Origin: Pythium myriotylum
Lineage: Eukaryota; Oomycota; Peronosporomycetes; Pythiales; Pythiaceae
NCBI GenBank assembly: GCA_023091665.1
Contig: JALJCQ010000013.1
Coordinates: 1,550,001-1,614,000 of the forward strand
DNA length: 64,000 bases
Direction of reading: 5' to 3'
Position numbers and translations under genes: made by a program. The notes beneath the pieces are model-generated. The model saw only the letters and a program-made list of their open reading frames with translations, was not told where the DNA came from and did no database searches. Shown here in pieces: positions 32,834 through 42,434 of this stretch. The first letter of the stretch is position 1. Each line of letters opens with the position of its first letter.

Positions 32834-33204
32834 AAGCGTTTCCTGCCGTTTCTTCTTCTTCAGTGTGGGTGCTTGCTTTCGATCCTGGTCCGAAACCTAC
32901 CTCGTTTTGGAATCAGGGTGTGCCCGGGCGACCGAAGTCAAGCCCAGCCACTTACACAAGAAACCTCCCCGAGGTGGGGATCGAACCCACGACCGACAGC
33001 ATCGGGGTCCACGCTCTTAACCATTTGAGCTAACCGTATGCTCAAACAAGTTCCTAGACCAGTCAAGACCAACGGAAGTCAACCAGCAACCCAACAACTG
33101 AAGCCCACAGCCTCGTCACATACTAGTCAAGTGTATAATATTCATCGACGAGGTAGATAGAGTAGTCATAGTCGTATTAATTTTGGTTAATACAGACGCC
33201 TTGA
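32834..33204 (+). other. LINE-1 3' untranslated region
   Basis: Unrelated to the LINE-2 3' region except for the terminal 60-70 bp (CGACGAGGTAGAT...TAATACAGACGCCTTG). It contains a tRNA-like sequence in antisense. Confidence 0.75.
32966..33039 (-). pseudogene. tRNA-like sequence in LINE-1 3' UTR
   Basis: On the minus strand an A-box-like TAGCTCAAATGG, a D arm GCTC...GAGC, a perfect T arm GTGGG-TTCGATC-CCCAC (B box) and a 3' acceptor strand CTCGGGG are clear. The 5' acceptor strand (ATACGGT) does not pair with the 3' one, and the anticodon arm is irregular (about GACC-CCGATGCTGT-CGGTC), so I give no amino acid. Internal Pol III promoter boxes look intact, but folding as a working tRNA is unlikely. 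Confidence 0.6.
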
Positions 33205-33221
33205 AACTGAGCCAAAGGAGC
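33205..33221 (-). repeat. Orphan tRNA-Met nt 1-17 at LINE-1 3' end
   Basis: AACTGAGCCAAAGGAGC on the plus strand. Upstream of LINE-1 only the tRNA 3' stump exists, so this insertion deleted tRNA nucleotides 18 to about 57 instead of duplicating the site. Confidence 0.85.
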
Positions 33222-33817
33222 GCCATGCCACATACCCCGCCCAAAATTCACACAAAAAATAACAAAAATAGACACAATACATTCACTACCACAAATACAA
33301 CCAACAACACACCACACACATACACGACAACGACACACACCACCTACACAAACACTACCACCAACCCCCACATACATACACTACAAACAACAACTCCAAG
33401 ACTGCTGTACCTACCTTCAAACATAAACAATCTCAAACACCACCGTCCACAGTCCTCAACCTGCGCCTTCTCCGCCACACCCATGGCTGGACCAACGAGC
33501 ACTCACACCACACATCTTGACGACCTACTACTCATAATCTTGCCCACGACCGCCAACAATTGGTAGTGTGTCGACATCGGTTCTCAGGTTCTCAGCGTCA
33601 CCATGCATCCACCTAGACACAACATGAACGGGGCGAAACGGAACAGAATGGACGCTTCGTCGCCCTCGTCTGTTGGAGACGCCCTGGACAGTGCGTGATA
33701 GCAACTTACACAGCAGCGCCGTGAATACACCCACACCCACACACACCTTTAGTCTGTTGGGGAGGTTGAAGTCTGATCGACAGCGGACAACAAGACGCCC
33801 ATCTTGGCCTCTAGACT

Positions 33818-33876
33818 TTGATATCTACTGGACGCGGTCTAGGCTACAGCGCTAGACCGCGTCCAGTAGATATCAA
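33818..33876. repeat. 25-bp perfect inverted repeat in unit A
   Basis: Arms 33818-33842 and 33852-33876 with a 9-bp loop GCTACAGCG. Present at the same offset (596 bp from the unit start) in every A unit, and imperfect in A0. It lies about 300 bp downstream of the tRNA gene in the direction of transcription. Confidence 0.9.
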
Positions 33877-34157
33877 CAACGATGTGGCGTATGACCACTT
33901 CCCTTCCTGGGGAGTGCGAGCGACACAGACACAGACACAGACACAGACACGCGTAGATACTCACATGAGAGGTAGTTTGTTTGAGTCAACGCAAGCCAAA
34001 GTAGTGCTCCTACAGGGACTCGTTGCTCCCGACTCGGTGATACGGTGCGTGCAAAAGAGCCAAATCCATGAGCTATGCATGCATCACAGTCAACGGGGCG
34101 AGGTGGCGAGGTGGCAAGACTGGAGAAAGGTGTTGGTTGGTGGGTACGAGGAGGGGT

Positions 34158-34162
34158 AAAAA
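34158..34162 (-). terminator. Pol III terminator of tRNA-Met (A1)
   Basis: T5 on the minus strand, 9 nt after the tRNA 3' end, in the context TTCCTCTTCTTTTTACCCC. The same run follows the tRNA in every A unit. Confidence 0.8.
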
Positions 34163-34171
34163 GAAGAGGAA

Positions 34172-34244
34172 TGCTCCCTGCCAGGATCGAACTGGCGACC
34201 TTCAGATTATGAGACTGACGCTCTACCAACTGAGCCAAAGGAGC
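34172..34244 (-). tRNA. tRNA-Met(CAU): tRNA-Met(CAT), elongator, A1
   Basis: 73 nt with a perfect cloverleaf: acceptor GCTCCTT/AGGGAGC, D arm GCTC/GAGC, anticodon loop CTCATAA, variable AGGTC, T arm GCCAG-TTCGATC-CTGGC, discriminator A. The anticodon stem with a T-T closing pair is the usual eukaryotic elongator Met form. A box (TGGCTCAGTTGG) and B box (AGTTCGATCCT) are intact. LINE-2 starts at its first nucleotide, so its 5' flank is foreign, but internal promoters should keep it active. Confidence 0.95.
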
Positions 34245-34360
34245 GAAGGAACGTCACTTCTCGTTTTGCCTCGTCGAGCACAAGTCGATCCAAGCAAGGG
34301 CCAGAAGTAACCAGCCAACCTCCCAGCCTCTCACCCACCTTCCAGCCAATCAGCGTCGAG

Positions 34361-34843
34361 ATGAATCCAGTGACCCAGACCGGCTCGAGTGTCTCGCCCT
34401 CTACGCCAGCGAGTCCAACGGTACTCACCCACAACGATCAGCTCATCAGCACGGTCTCTGCACCAGTGTCCGGAAGTCTCACCCATTGTGAGCCACCATC
34501 TGGTCAGGATGGTGCCAGTGCGACTGCCGACGACCCTGCGACGCCTGCGTCTGTGTCCGTGTCTCACGTGACTTCGAAGTCAGTGAATGCGCAAGCCCCA
34601 GTCAGCTCCGGCACGACTGCTTCCTCTGCGGTCGACGACGCCGACGCTCCTTCAACCGCCGACGGACCCACCTCTACCGCCCGCATCGTGGATGTCGGTG
34701 CCGGTATGACGGTGCTCGTGACAGGCTCCGCTCCGGTGGCGTCTGGTGTCGAGATCTCCGTTGCGCTACCCAGTTCGACCGACTCGCTCGTGACCAGTAC
34801 GACTACTGCAGCCTCCGGTGGCGACGACGACGACGACGACTGA
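34361..34843 (+). CDS. LINE-2 first ORF, Ser/Thr/Ala-rich, unknown function
   Basis: ATG at 34361 (MNPVTQTGSSVSPSTP), 160 codons, low complexity, ending in an Asp run (GGDDDDDD). The stop TGA overlaps the next ATG (TGATG), so it may be coupled to the following frame. It has no recognisable domain. It could be a separate leader protein or the start of ORF1 with a frame change. Confidence 0.45.
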   Translation: MNPVTQTGSSVSPSTPASPTVLTHNDQLISTVSAPVSGSLTHCEPPSGQDGASATADDPATPASVSVSHVTSKSVNAQAPVSSGTTASSAVDDADAPSTADGPTSTARIVDVGAGMTVLVTGSAPVASGVEISVALPSSTDSLVTSTTTAASGGDDDDDD

Positions 34844-37081
34844 TGATGGCGGCGACCTCGCTCCAACTCAGTCTCGTCTCAAGCCCCGACGAATCAACTG
34901 TTGACGACCCGACAACGACTCAGTCGACCCCGGATCCGATTCCGGATGCTCAGCAACCGCCTGCCAGCGCGGCAGGTGCGACGCCTTCGCTTGGTGCTCT
35001 GCTTCGCCGTCCGATCGAGATCCGCCGCGACAGAACTCCCGTCTCGGCGACCAGTCGCGTAGTACTGCCTCGACCGTGCGCTGCGGATATCGAGGCGATC
35101 GACACGCTGTACGAGAACGGTGGTGACTGGGCCTCGCTCTTCACGTCGGTTGAACAAGCACGCCCGTACGAGCTCCCGCGCTCGTTACATGATGACCATC
35201 GACACTGGTCGCGCGTTCGAGCGTACCGGCATCAACAAGATCATGGCGTCTTTTCTCAAGGATAACGGGAACCCCGTGGTCACCGAGCAGATCAAGCTTC
35301 AAGAACTCGGCCAGATCTCCAAGGGTCGCGGCGGAGAAATCCGCGTCAAGGTCAAGTCACGTGCTGCGTGCGAACGCCTTGCGCGTCAGGAAGTCAAGAT
35401 CCTCGGCGGCAAGTACGTGTTCCAAGACTTCGACGTCCTCGCCGATCGCTTCTACATCGACATCTCGAGCGTCGACAGCAACTTCGACAACGAAGGTCTT
35501 CTGCGCGCGTTCTTCGACATCGGCAGCGAGCCGATCTACGACACGTTCCGCGACGTCAACCTCGCGTCCGGAATGACGACAGCAACGTGGCGCGTCTACT
35601 TTCGAAGCGCGACGTGCCCACGAGCGCTGTGTGTGCAAGGCTTCACGTGCGACCAAGTCATCTTCGGCAGTCGCATGTACCCAGCTCTGGCGCGCGACGC
35701 CGCGTTCCCGTCCCAGCGGCGTGGTTTCGGTCAGGTGTCGCCACACGCGTTGGACTTGGACAAGATTAACATGCCCGCTCCGCCAGCAGCAGTGCAACCG
35801 ACCGAGCCGGCTGCTCCGACCTCGTACGCAGACGCGGTGAAGAATGGTGTCTCGCAAGCGGAGTCCAAGTCGCAAGACTCGGCAAGCGTCATCTCGGTGG
35901 GTACGCACGCGGGATCGCTGTTGACGCCTCCGGGTAGTCCGCAGACTGGTGCCAAGTCTCTGCCGCCACCACCACCGCCGCTCGGTCTGCCAGCGTCCAG
36001 CCCGGATCGCCCGGACAACAGCACCAAGTCGACAAAGTCCAAGGGCAAGCGCTCACGTTACGCTGACGACTTTGCCGACATGCTGCAAAAGGCGCGACCG
36101 AAGCCCGTGCAGGGCATCGCGACAAGCAACTACTTCGAAGTGTTGAACTCCATCGAGTTCGAACTCGACTGCTGCAATGCTGCGCTCAACGAGTCGAGCC
36201 TGCCGCGTTTCCAGATCGTGCCTCGCAAGGTCAAGGGCCCCGACACGATCAAGACCAGCAAGGAGTCGAGTCACTTCTTGACCAAGCACCGCACTCTGGT
36301 CATGAAGACGAAGGAACCGACGTCGATCCAAGAGATTCTCGCCGAACTCGAGATGACCGAGCCTACCGCCGACCTCCAGCTCCAGTCGAACCACATCGCT
36401 GCAGCGGACGTTCGTGCGGAGTCGCTTAGGAAGACTCTCCGCAGTACGGCCAACCCGGACACGATCGGCCATCTTGCCGGTGGGAAGTCCCCGCTCGCGT
36501 TCAACTCCGTGCTGCTCGGTGAGATGAGTGACCTCAGCGGCAACGTCAAGGAACTCGCACAGCTCCACATGATCAATCGTGTGTTGAGCGCAACTGATCC
36601 GAACTCGTGTACGACCTTCGCGCACAAGTGGGCTGCGCACTACGGTGAGAAGCTGCCGAAGGATCGCAACGACATCTTCAAGATGACGGGACGGTGGTAT
36701 CGCGATGAGCGCATGTCCGCTCTCTTGGGAGCCACGTGCGCGCTCTCGTTGTTTGAGTTGATGCTCATGTGCACGGCACCTCAGGTCTTCCAGAGCGACA
36801 TGTGGATCCAGCGCCTCACCGGAGCCCCAGTCGGGTGGATTCCAGCACTCAACGGTCGTCTGCTCCACCCCAACGTGCTGTTGGCACTGCTGCGGTCCGA
36901 CCTGGGCGCGCAGATCTTCGCCGTGTGGGAGAAGATCCAGTGGCAAGGCGAGCTTCTCGACGACCTCGAGTATCTTCGCACGTGCGGCCTGTACTTCTCC
37001 GACGACGAAGCGGTTCTCCAGCTCACGTCTGTCAACGGCGTCGCGACACTAGGCGCCGGGCCGCTCTGCCTCGACTGCTAA
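34843..37081 (+). pseudogene. LINE-2 ORF1, RNA-binding protein (one frameshift)
   Basis: Frame 34843-35190 reads MMAATSLQLSLVSSPDEST ... DIEAIDTLYENGGDWASLF. Near 35180 the coding moves one frame to RYMMTIDTGRAFERTGINK and stays open to TAA at 37081. An RRM-like region follows (GGEIRVKVKSRAACERLARQ, FYIDISSVDSNFDNEGLLRAFF), then the Pro-rich linker and a helical C-terminal domain. ORF1 proteins of this kind coat LINE RNA. LINE-1 lacks this 5' part, so whether the frameshift is shared cannot be seen. Confidence 0.75.
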
Positions 37082-37130
37082 AGCGGTCGAGGCGGACGCG
37101 GCCGAGGTCTCGTGGGAGAACATCAGTCTT

Positions 37131-40100
37131 TTGACGGTGAACACCAACGGGATCAAGAAGAACGGCCACCTGTTGATCGAGAACCAGCTCATCAAGAACA
37201 GTCTCTCGTGCGTCCAAGAGACCAAGCTGCGCGACTCGCATCATCTTGCAACGCTCCAATTCCACCATGACTCAAGATTTCAACACCGCCTCTTCGTCAG
37301 CGACACCAACGCGCACAGTCAAGTCGCAGTCGCTGCACGATCGGGTGGCGTCATGACAGTGCTCCGCTCCGACTTTCCCGGCTTTCAGTCTGCTTGTGAG
37401 CAGTCTTCGTTGACTATTCCAGGTCGATACTTGGTCGTCCGGGTCGTCGCGAACGGTGCTCCGATCTACATCCACAACGTGTACGCGCCGGTCGATAACT
37501 TCGAGAAGAAGGGGTTCTTCGAAGCGCTGCCGTATGAAGTGTTCGAAGACAACGCGACTCATCTGGTGCTCGGAGACCTCAACACGCCACTCGACCCCCT
37601 CGTCGATGCGTCGGATCCAAGAGCAACGGGAACGACCGGCGGTAACGCGTGTGTGGCGTGGTTGGCCCAGCTCGGCGTCGCGGATGCCTGGCGAATCCAC
37701 CATCCCGACGAACGCGTCTACACTGGTCCACAGCCTCGACATAACCGTCTCGACTACATCCTGATGTCGGAGGACTTCTGCACCGCGCTATACGGTGAAT
37801 CCTCGTACTTTGAGCCCAAGGGTGCCGGCGACCATCTCGCACATCAAGTCGTGTTGCGCGCGATGAGCCAGCCTCAAGGCCACGGGTACTGGCGCTTCCA
37901 GTCGGCGATGCTCGACTTCCCCGATATCGTTGATGCTATCCACGGCGAAGCGACGACTGTGCTTGCTGCATTACGACGCTCCCCCAACCCGGGCAAGGTG
38001 TGGCACAAGTGGAAGAAGGACATGCGTCGTCAGCTCCAAGCCCTGCAGCGCAAGCTGAAGCGTCAAGGTGAGGCCGCCATCGCAGAAGCTCGTCAAGCAC
38101 TTGCCCAAGCGGCTGCTGCATACCGATCGGAACGAAGCGATTTCGCGCAGACGGTGTTCCAGACCGCACTGACGGCTTACCAAGACAGCATCAACTCAGC
38201 ACGGCTTTACAACCAAGACTCGGCTTTCGACTTCCAGGCTCAACACGCGGAGAAGTCATCCAAGTACTTCTTCCGGCCGCTGGACGGATCCTTGCGGAGA
38301 GTCAGCATCGAGGAAGTGCGGCTTCAAGATGGCTCTGCCTCCAGCAACCCCGCGGATATCGCTGCTGTCTTCGGTCAGCACTGGGGCGGTATCATGGGCA
38401 ACGTTGAGCGCAGTGGTGTTGCGGTCCAGGAGCCCGAGCAGAGCCAGATTGACCGGATGCTCGACACGATCGACTGCCGACTGTCTGAAGACGAGCAAAA
38501 TATCCTCAACGCTCCGATCACAGCGGCGGACCTCGCCAGTGCAATCAAGAAGATGCGCGCATCGTCGGCGCCCGGGATGGACGGGCTCCCAGCTTCGTTC
38601 TACCAAGTGGCTCCTGACGTGTTCGGTGAATGCCTCGAGATCGTGTTCAACTATCAGCTTCAGCGAGGAGAGCTCCTTCGGTGCCAACGCCAGTCGGCGA
38701 TCAGTCTGCTGCACAGGAAGGGTTCCCGAGCTGACCCAGGCAACTATCACCCAATTGCTTTGATGGGTGTCGACGTGAAGGCGCTGTCGAAGGTTCTCGC
38801 GTTCCGACTACAGCTGTTCCTGACCAAGCTCGTGCACCAAGACCAGAAGGCGTTCGTGCGTGATCGCTCTCTGCATCACCACGTTCGTTTCGTGAGTGAC
38901 CTGCAAGACCTCGTCACCGCGCGCGACGAAGAAGCCTACGCCATGTTCCTCGACTTTGAGAAGGCGTACGACCGCGTCAACTGGAACTACATGTTTCAGG
39001 TGCTCGATCGGATGGGATGTGGCGGGGCGTTCTCGGGGTGGGTGAAGCTCCTGTACACTCGACCGCACGCGCATCTCATGATCAACGCTTCGTGCAAGAC
39101 CCCCTCTGCCCAACGCGTGGAGTCAAGCAAGGTGATCCGTTGTCGGCGCTGCTGTTCTTGCTCGTGATCGAGCCGCTCGGCAACCTGCTCCGCCAGCACG
39201 AAGAACATGGGATCTGCTTGACAGCGGATGCCACCGTCACGAGTGTTTTCTTCGCCGACGACTCGACGTTGCTGTCAGGATCCATCGCTGGTGTCGAGGC
39301 GCAACTTGGGTTGGTTGAAGAATATTGTCAAGGATCAGGCGCCAAGCTCAACGTGAACAAGTGTGTGCTTATGTCGCTGCATCGAACGCGGCGATGCCCG
39401 TGCATACCAGGTGTGCATGTTCTCGACGAAGACTCCACGGTCAAGTTCCTCGGTCTCCTGTTCGGTCAACGACACACAACGGAATTGATTGTTGAAGACC
39501 TCGATCGACGCTTCTTCGACGGGTTCAAGCAGTGGTTTCGGCGCGCACGGACGCTCCAAGGCAGGCTCCTCGTCGCCCAGACCATGGTGCTCTCACGTCT
39601 GTGGCACTACACTGCTCACGTTGATGTGCCGCCAGGACGAGTGAAGAAGTGGCAAGCCGCGCTACACCGGTTCGTCTTGAGTCGGCGCTACGAACGCGAC
39701 GCTCGGCATGTCCAGTTGATCTCGAACGAATTTGTCAACCTACCGCGCGAGTCCGGGGGTCTCCAGGTACCGAGTCTCGACGGTGTGCGCAAGCGACAGT
39801 CACTGCAGCTCCTGCTTCAGTTCACGGCAGCTTCAACATCGACGACCGGCAACTGGACGGTTGCAGGAGTTGAGCTGCTGCGGATCAGTCTTCCGCAGTG
39901 GGGCCCGCAGGGGCCACTCGACTTCCTCTACGTCAGTCCGTGGCGGCATCGAGGCTCGATCGAGTGGGACCAGCTCTCTTCGTGGTGGCGTGCGGCCTGG
40001 AAGACTTGGTACGCTATCAAGTGGCCGGTGTCGTGGCTCGACCTCCCTCCAGAAGAACGACTTGCGTCTGCACTCGACCAACCGATCTGGTTTCATGGCG

Positions 40101-41218
40101 ACAAGAACTTCCAGTTTCTCCCAACTAGCCGTTCCGACACAGCGCCGCCCCAGCACCGCTCTCTCAGCATGATCGCAGAGCCGCAACGAAGCTTCCGTCG
40201 GCAAGTTGCACGTGTCTTTCAGTTGCGATCTCTTCGTGACTTTGCTGGAGAAGGCAACAAGTGACCAAGCGCAGTCGAGTTTGCTGAGCGACATGTCGAC
40301 TACACCCAAGTCTCCATCACCCCGTACCGACAGTACACATGGCTGCTCAAGCTTCACGAGGAAGCCACGCAAATATTCGGGCGCATCTGCACAATGTGCT
40401 CTGTTCCAGTCGGTGGAGTGCTACCGACGGCGCCTGACCACCAACATCCGCGTGTCGGCGTGAAGATCAACGACCGTGTGTGCTGGGTGCCGCGCATTCC
40501 ACGATCCCAACTGCTCCGCCTGGTGTGGCAAGCTCCAGAGCCAGCGAGAACACACCCGTTGTTCTTCCACGACCCTCGAGCGCCTACAGACGTGGTCCTC
40601 CGATTCAACAAGCTCCGCAAGCGTCTGCGTGTGTTGCTCCTCCCGATCTATGAAGATCTGCAGTTCCGCTTGGCGTACGGCTTGTTACCGACTCGCTCGC
40701 GCTTCTCGTTCATGACGGCGTCGAATCCCGACATCGTGTACTGTGTTCGACAAGGCTGCAACGCAGTGGAGACGGCGCGACATTTGTTCTTCGAGTGTGT
40801 GCTGCCAACTGTGATATGGCGTGATATCTTCCGTGATATGTCGGTGTTATTCACATCTCGACCCTCCTGGACCGACATTGTCTTCGGTAAACCCATCCGC
40901 GTTGCTCCCGTGTGGAAGGAACACGCAGAAGAAATCCAAGACCTATGGCAAGTCATCCGTGCTGTGGTGCTTCACCTGTTGTGGACTGAACGCAATGGGC
41001 GACTGTTCAACGGCCGACCCCCGATGCCAACAATTGCAGCACTGCTCGTGGTGTACACGACTATTGGTGCTCATGTGCGTGCGTGTCTTCGACGTGTGTA
41101 CGACGATGTGCAGCGTGCTTCGCTTCAGGTTGTGTTGTCAAGTCTCCAGTCTACGCCTTCGCTCGGTGCCTTCATGCAAAACAACATGGGGTTGTTTGCA
41201 GTTCGGGTTTTGGCATAA
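37131..41218 (+). pseudogene. LINE-2 ORF2, APE endonuclease and reverse transcriptase (frameshift and stop)
   Basis: Segments 37131-39167, 39090-40264 and 40265-41218. Endonuclease residues: N in TVNTNGI, E in QETKL, D/N in GDLN, D in RLDYIL, D/H in GDHLAH. RT motifs: GMDGLPASFYQ, FLDFEKAYDRVNW, TRGVKQGDPLSALLF, FADDSTLLSG. The finger C-x4-C-x7-H-x4-C lies near 40742-40800. The frame changes at CCCCCTCTGC (about 39103) and is stopped by TGA at 40262-40264 after GEGNK, with coding clearly continuing. It starts 50 bp after ORF1 with no ATG nearby. The nick site implied by the insertions is between tRNA nucleotides 17 and 18. Confidence 0.9.
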
Positions 41219-41638
41219 GCAGGGGTTCCAGACATAAAGACGTCTGTCCAGTTTATCGAAGGTCTTGCACCTTCCGCTTGTTCGGCTTGTGATCGCTCCT
41301 CGTTCCCCAGCAGTCCCAACAGTCGCCAACCCACGCCACAGTAGTCTGGAGGGGTGATCAATCCGTCGTTGTTCCCGCCGGGATTCGAGCCCGCGACCAG
41401 TGGATTACGCAATCCAAGCCCATATCACTTGAGCTACCAGCCATTCTGAAACTGGGCGACTCATCCAGTAATCCGGATCATTCCAACACAACAACAAGCC
41501 ACCGGAAACAACACCAAGAGCACAGATATCACGCAGCCTCAGTCGGTACAGTAAAATTCGTGTACATTAGCGTACTTTCGACGAGGTAGATTAGAGTAGT
41601 CATAGTCGTATTAATTTTGGTTAATACAGACGCTTTGA
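41219..41638 (+). other. LINE-2 3' untranslated region
   Basis: Diverges from LINE-1 right at the ORF2 end and reconverges only in the last 60-70 bp. It contains an antisense tRNA-like sequence different from that of LINE-1. Confidence 0.75.
41370..41443 (-). pseudogene. tRNA-like sequence (Thr-CGT-like) in LINE-2 3' UTR
   Basis: The minus strand shows A-box-like TAGCTCAAGTGATATGG, D stem GCTC/GGGC, anticodon region TTGGATTGCGTAATCCA, T-arm loop CTCGAAT and 3' acceptor CGGGAAC. The anticodon loop TTGCGTAA is one base longer than a Thr(CGT) loop, and the 5' acceptor strand (TGGCTGG) does not pair. It is a degenerate or partial tRNA copy. Confidence 0.6.
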
Positions 41639-41655
41639 AACTGAGCCAAAGGAGC
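41639..41655 (-). repeat. 17-bp target duplication at LINE-2 3' end
   Basis: Copy of tRNA-Met nucleotides 1-17; the other copy is the 5' end of the intact gene at 34228-34244. Confidence 0.9.
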
Positions 41656-42434
41656 TCACTTCGCAATTTGCTCGCTACCCCTCAAGTGACCAAGTCCAGA
41701 AGTGTCCAGTCCAAGCACCCAGCCCAGCTGCCAGCCCATCACCCCCGACCCTCTCCACACCCAGTCGCCATGACCAAGGGTGCTGCGAGAGCCAAGACCA
41801 AGCGCAAGAAGCTTGGCATCGGGACGCTGCCGCCACCGCGCCGACCAGTCGGCATCCCATGCGTGCTTCCTTCGGCTTCATCGGGAGAGCCGACATTCAC
41901 CACATGGAGAGCGCGCGCCAGAGCTCGGCCACCCGGTCGACTCTAATATCAACCCACCGCTGATCAACCCACGCCGTGACCAACACTCACGGCACCCAGC
42001 CACCAACCTTCACTCACGAGACCGTTGGGTAACCAACACTCACCGACACCAACCTCAACCCAACCAGCACTCACCGACACCAACCTCAACCCAACCAGCA
42101 TTCAAGCAACCCAGCATCAACCCAACCGGCATTCAGCCAACCCAGCTTCAACCCAACCAACACTCAACTCACCCAGCATCAACATACCAGCAAACCAGCA
42201 AATGAAGGTCAAGTTAACCCAGTACCCAGCTTCAACGACAACAGAACAACCACCTCAACAACCCAACGAACCATGACGCAAGGATTCATCCTCTCAGCAC
42301 AAACCGACCAGCCAACCACGAGACTCAACCGAACCTTAGCAACATAGAACCCGCACGGGATTAGCGAGCAGTTAGAAGTCAGTCGTAAATGCTAGTGCAG
42401 CAATACAGACGCCTTGAAACTGAGCCAAAGGAGC
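41656..42434 (+). mobile_element. Unit B1, non-autonomous retroelement (779 bp)
   Basis: Starts TCACTTCGCAATTTGCTCG, resembling the LINE-2 leader (GTCACTTCTCGTTTTGCCTCG). A 59-codon basic frame from ATG 41770 (MTKGAARAKTKRKKLG) looks like a cut ORF1 start. The middle is a C/A-rich imperfect minisatellite with repeated CAACCCAACCAGCA motifs. The 3' tail (AGTCAGTCGTAAATG ... AATACAGACGCCTTG) resembles the LINE tail and is followed by tRNA nucleotides 1-17. It has no RT, so it probably uses LINE enzymes. Confidence 0.85.

Larger units (their letters stand above)
20060..33204 (+). mobile_element. LINE-1, 5'-truncated non-LTR retrotransposon, split by Gypsy-3
   Basis: It aligns to LINE-2 from about 35612 onward, so about 1.37 kb of the 5' end is missing. 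It encodes the end of ORF1, an APE endonuclease and an RT. It is interrupted by Gypsy-3 with target CCGCC; LINE-2 has the unoccupied site at about 39190. It ends without a poly(A) in CAGACGCCTTG followed by the tRNA-Met target AACTGAGCCAAAGGAGC. Confidence 0.93.
33222..34244 (-). repeat. Unit A1 (1023 bp)
   Basis: Left half is AC-rich low complexity beginning GCCATGCCACATACC. The right half has the long palindrome (33818-33876), a CAGACA repeat tract, and the tRNA-Met gene with its 3' flank. The open frames across it (up to 173-186 codons in several units) are low-complexity artefacts. Confidence 0.93.
34245..41638 (+). mobile_element. LINE-2, full-length tRNA-Met-inserted non-LTR retrotransposon
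   Basis: About 7.4 kb between an intact tRNA-Met (34172-34244) and a second copy of tRNA nucleotides 1-17 (41639-41655): a 17-bp target duplication. There is a 5' leader of about 116 bp, two or three ORFs, APE endonuclease, RT with FADD and a C-terminal CCHC finger, and no poly(A). The endonuclease type and finger point to the L1/Tx1 side of LINEs. Members of the Tx1 group are known for inserting into RNA genes. No internal insertion, but the coding frames are broken. Confidence 0.93.
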
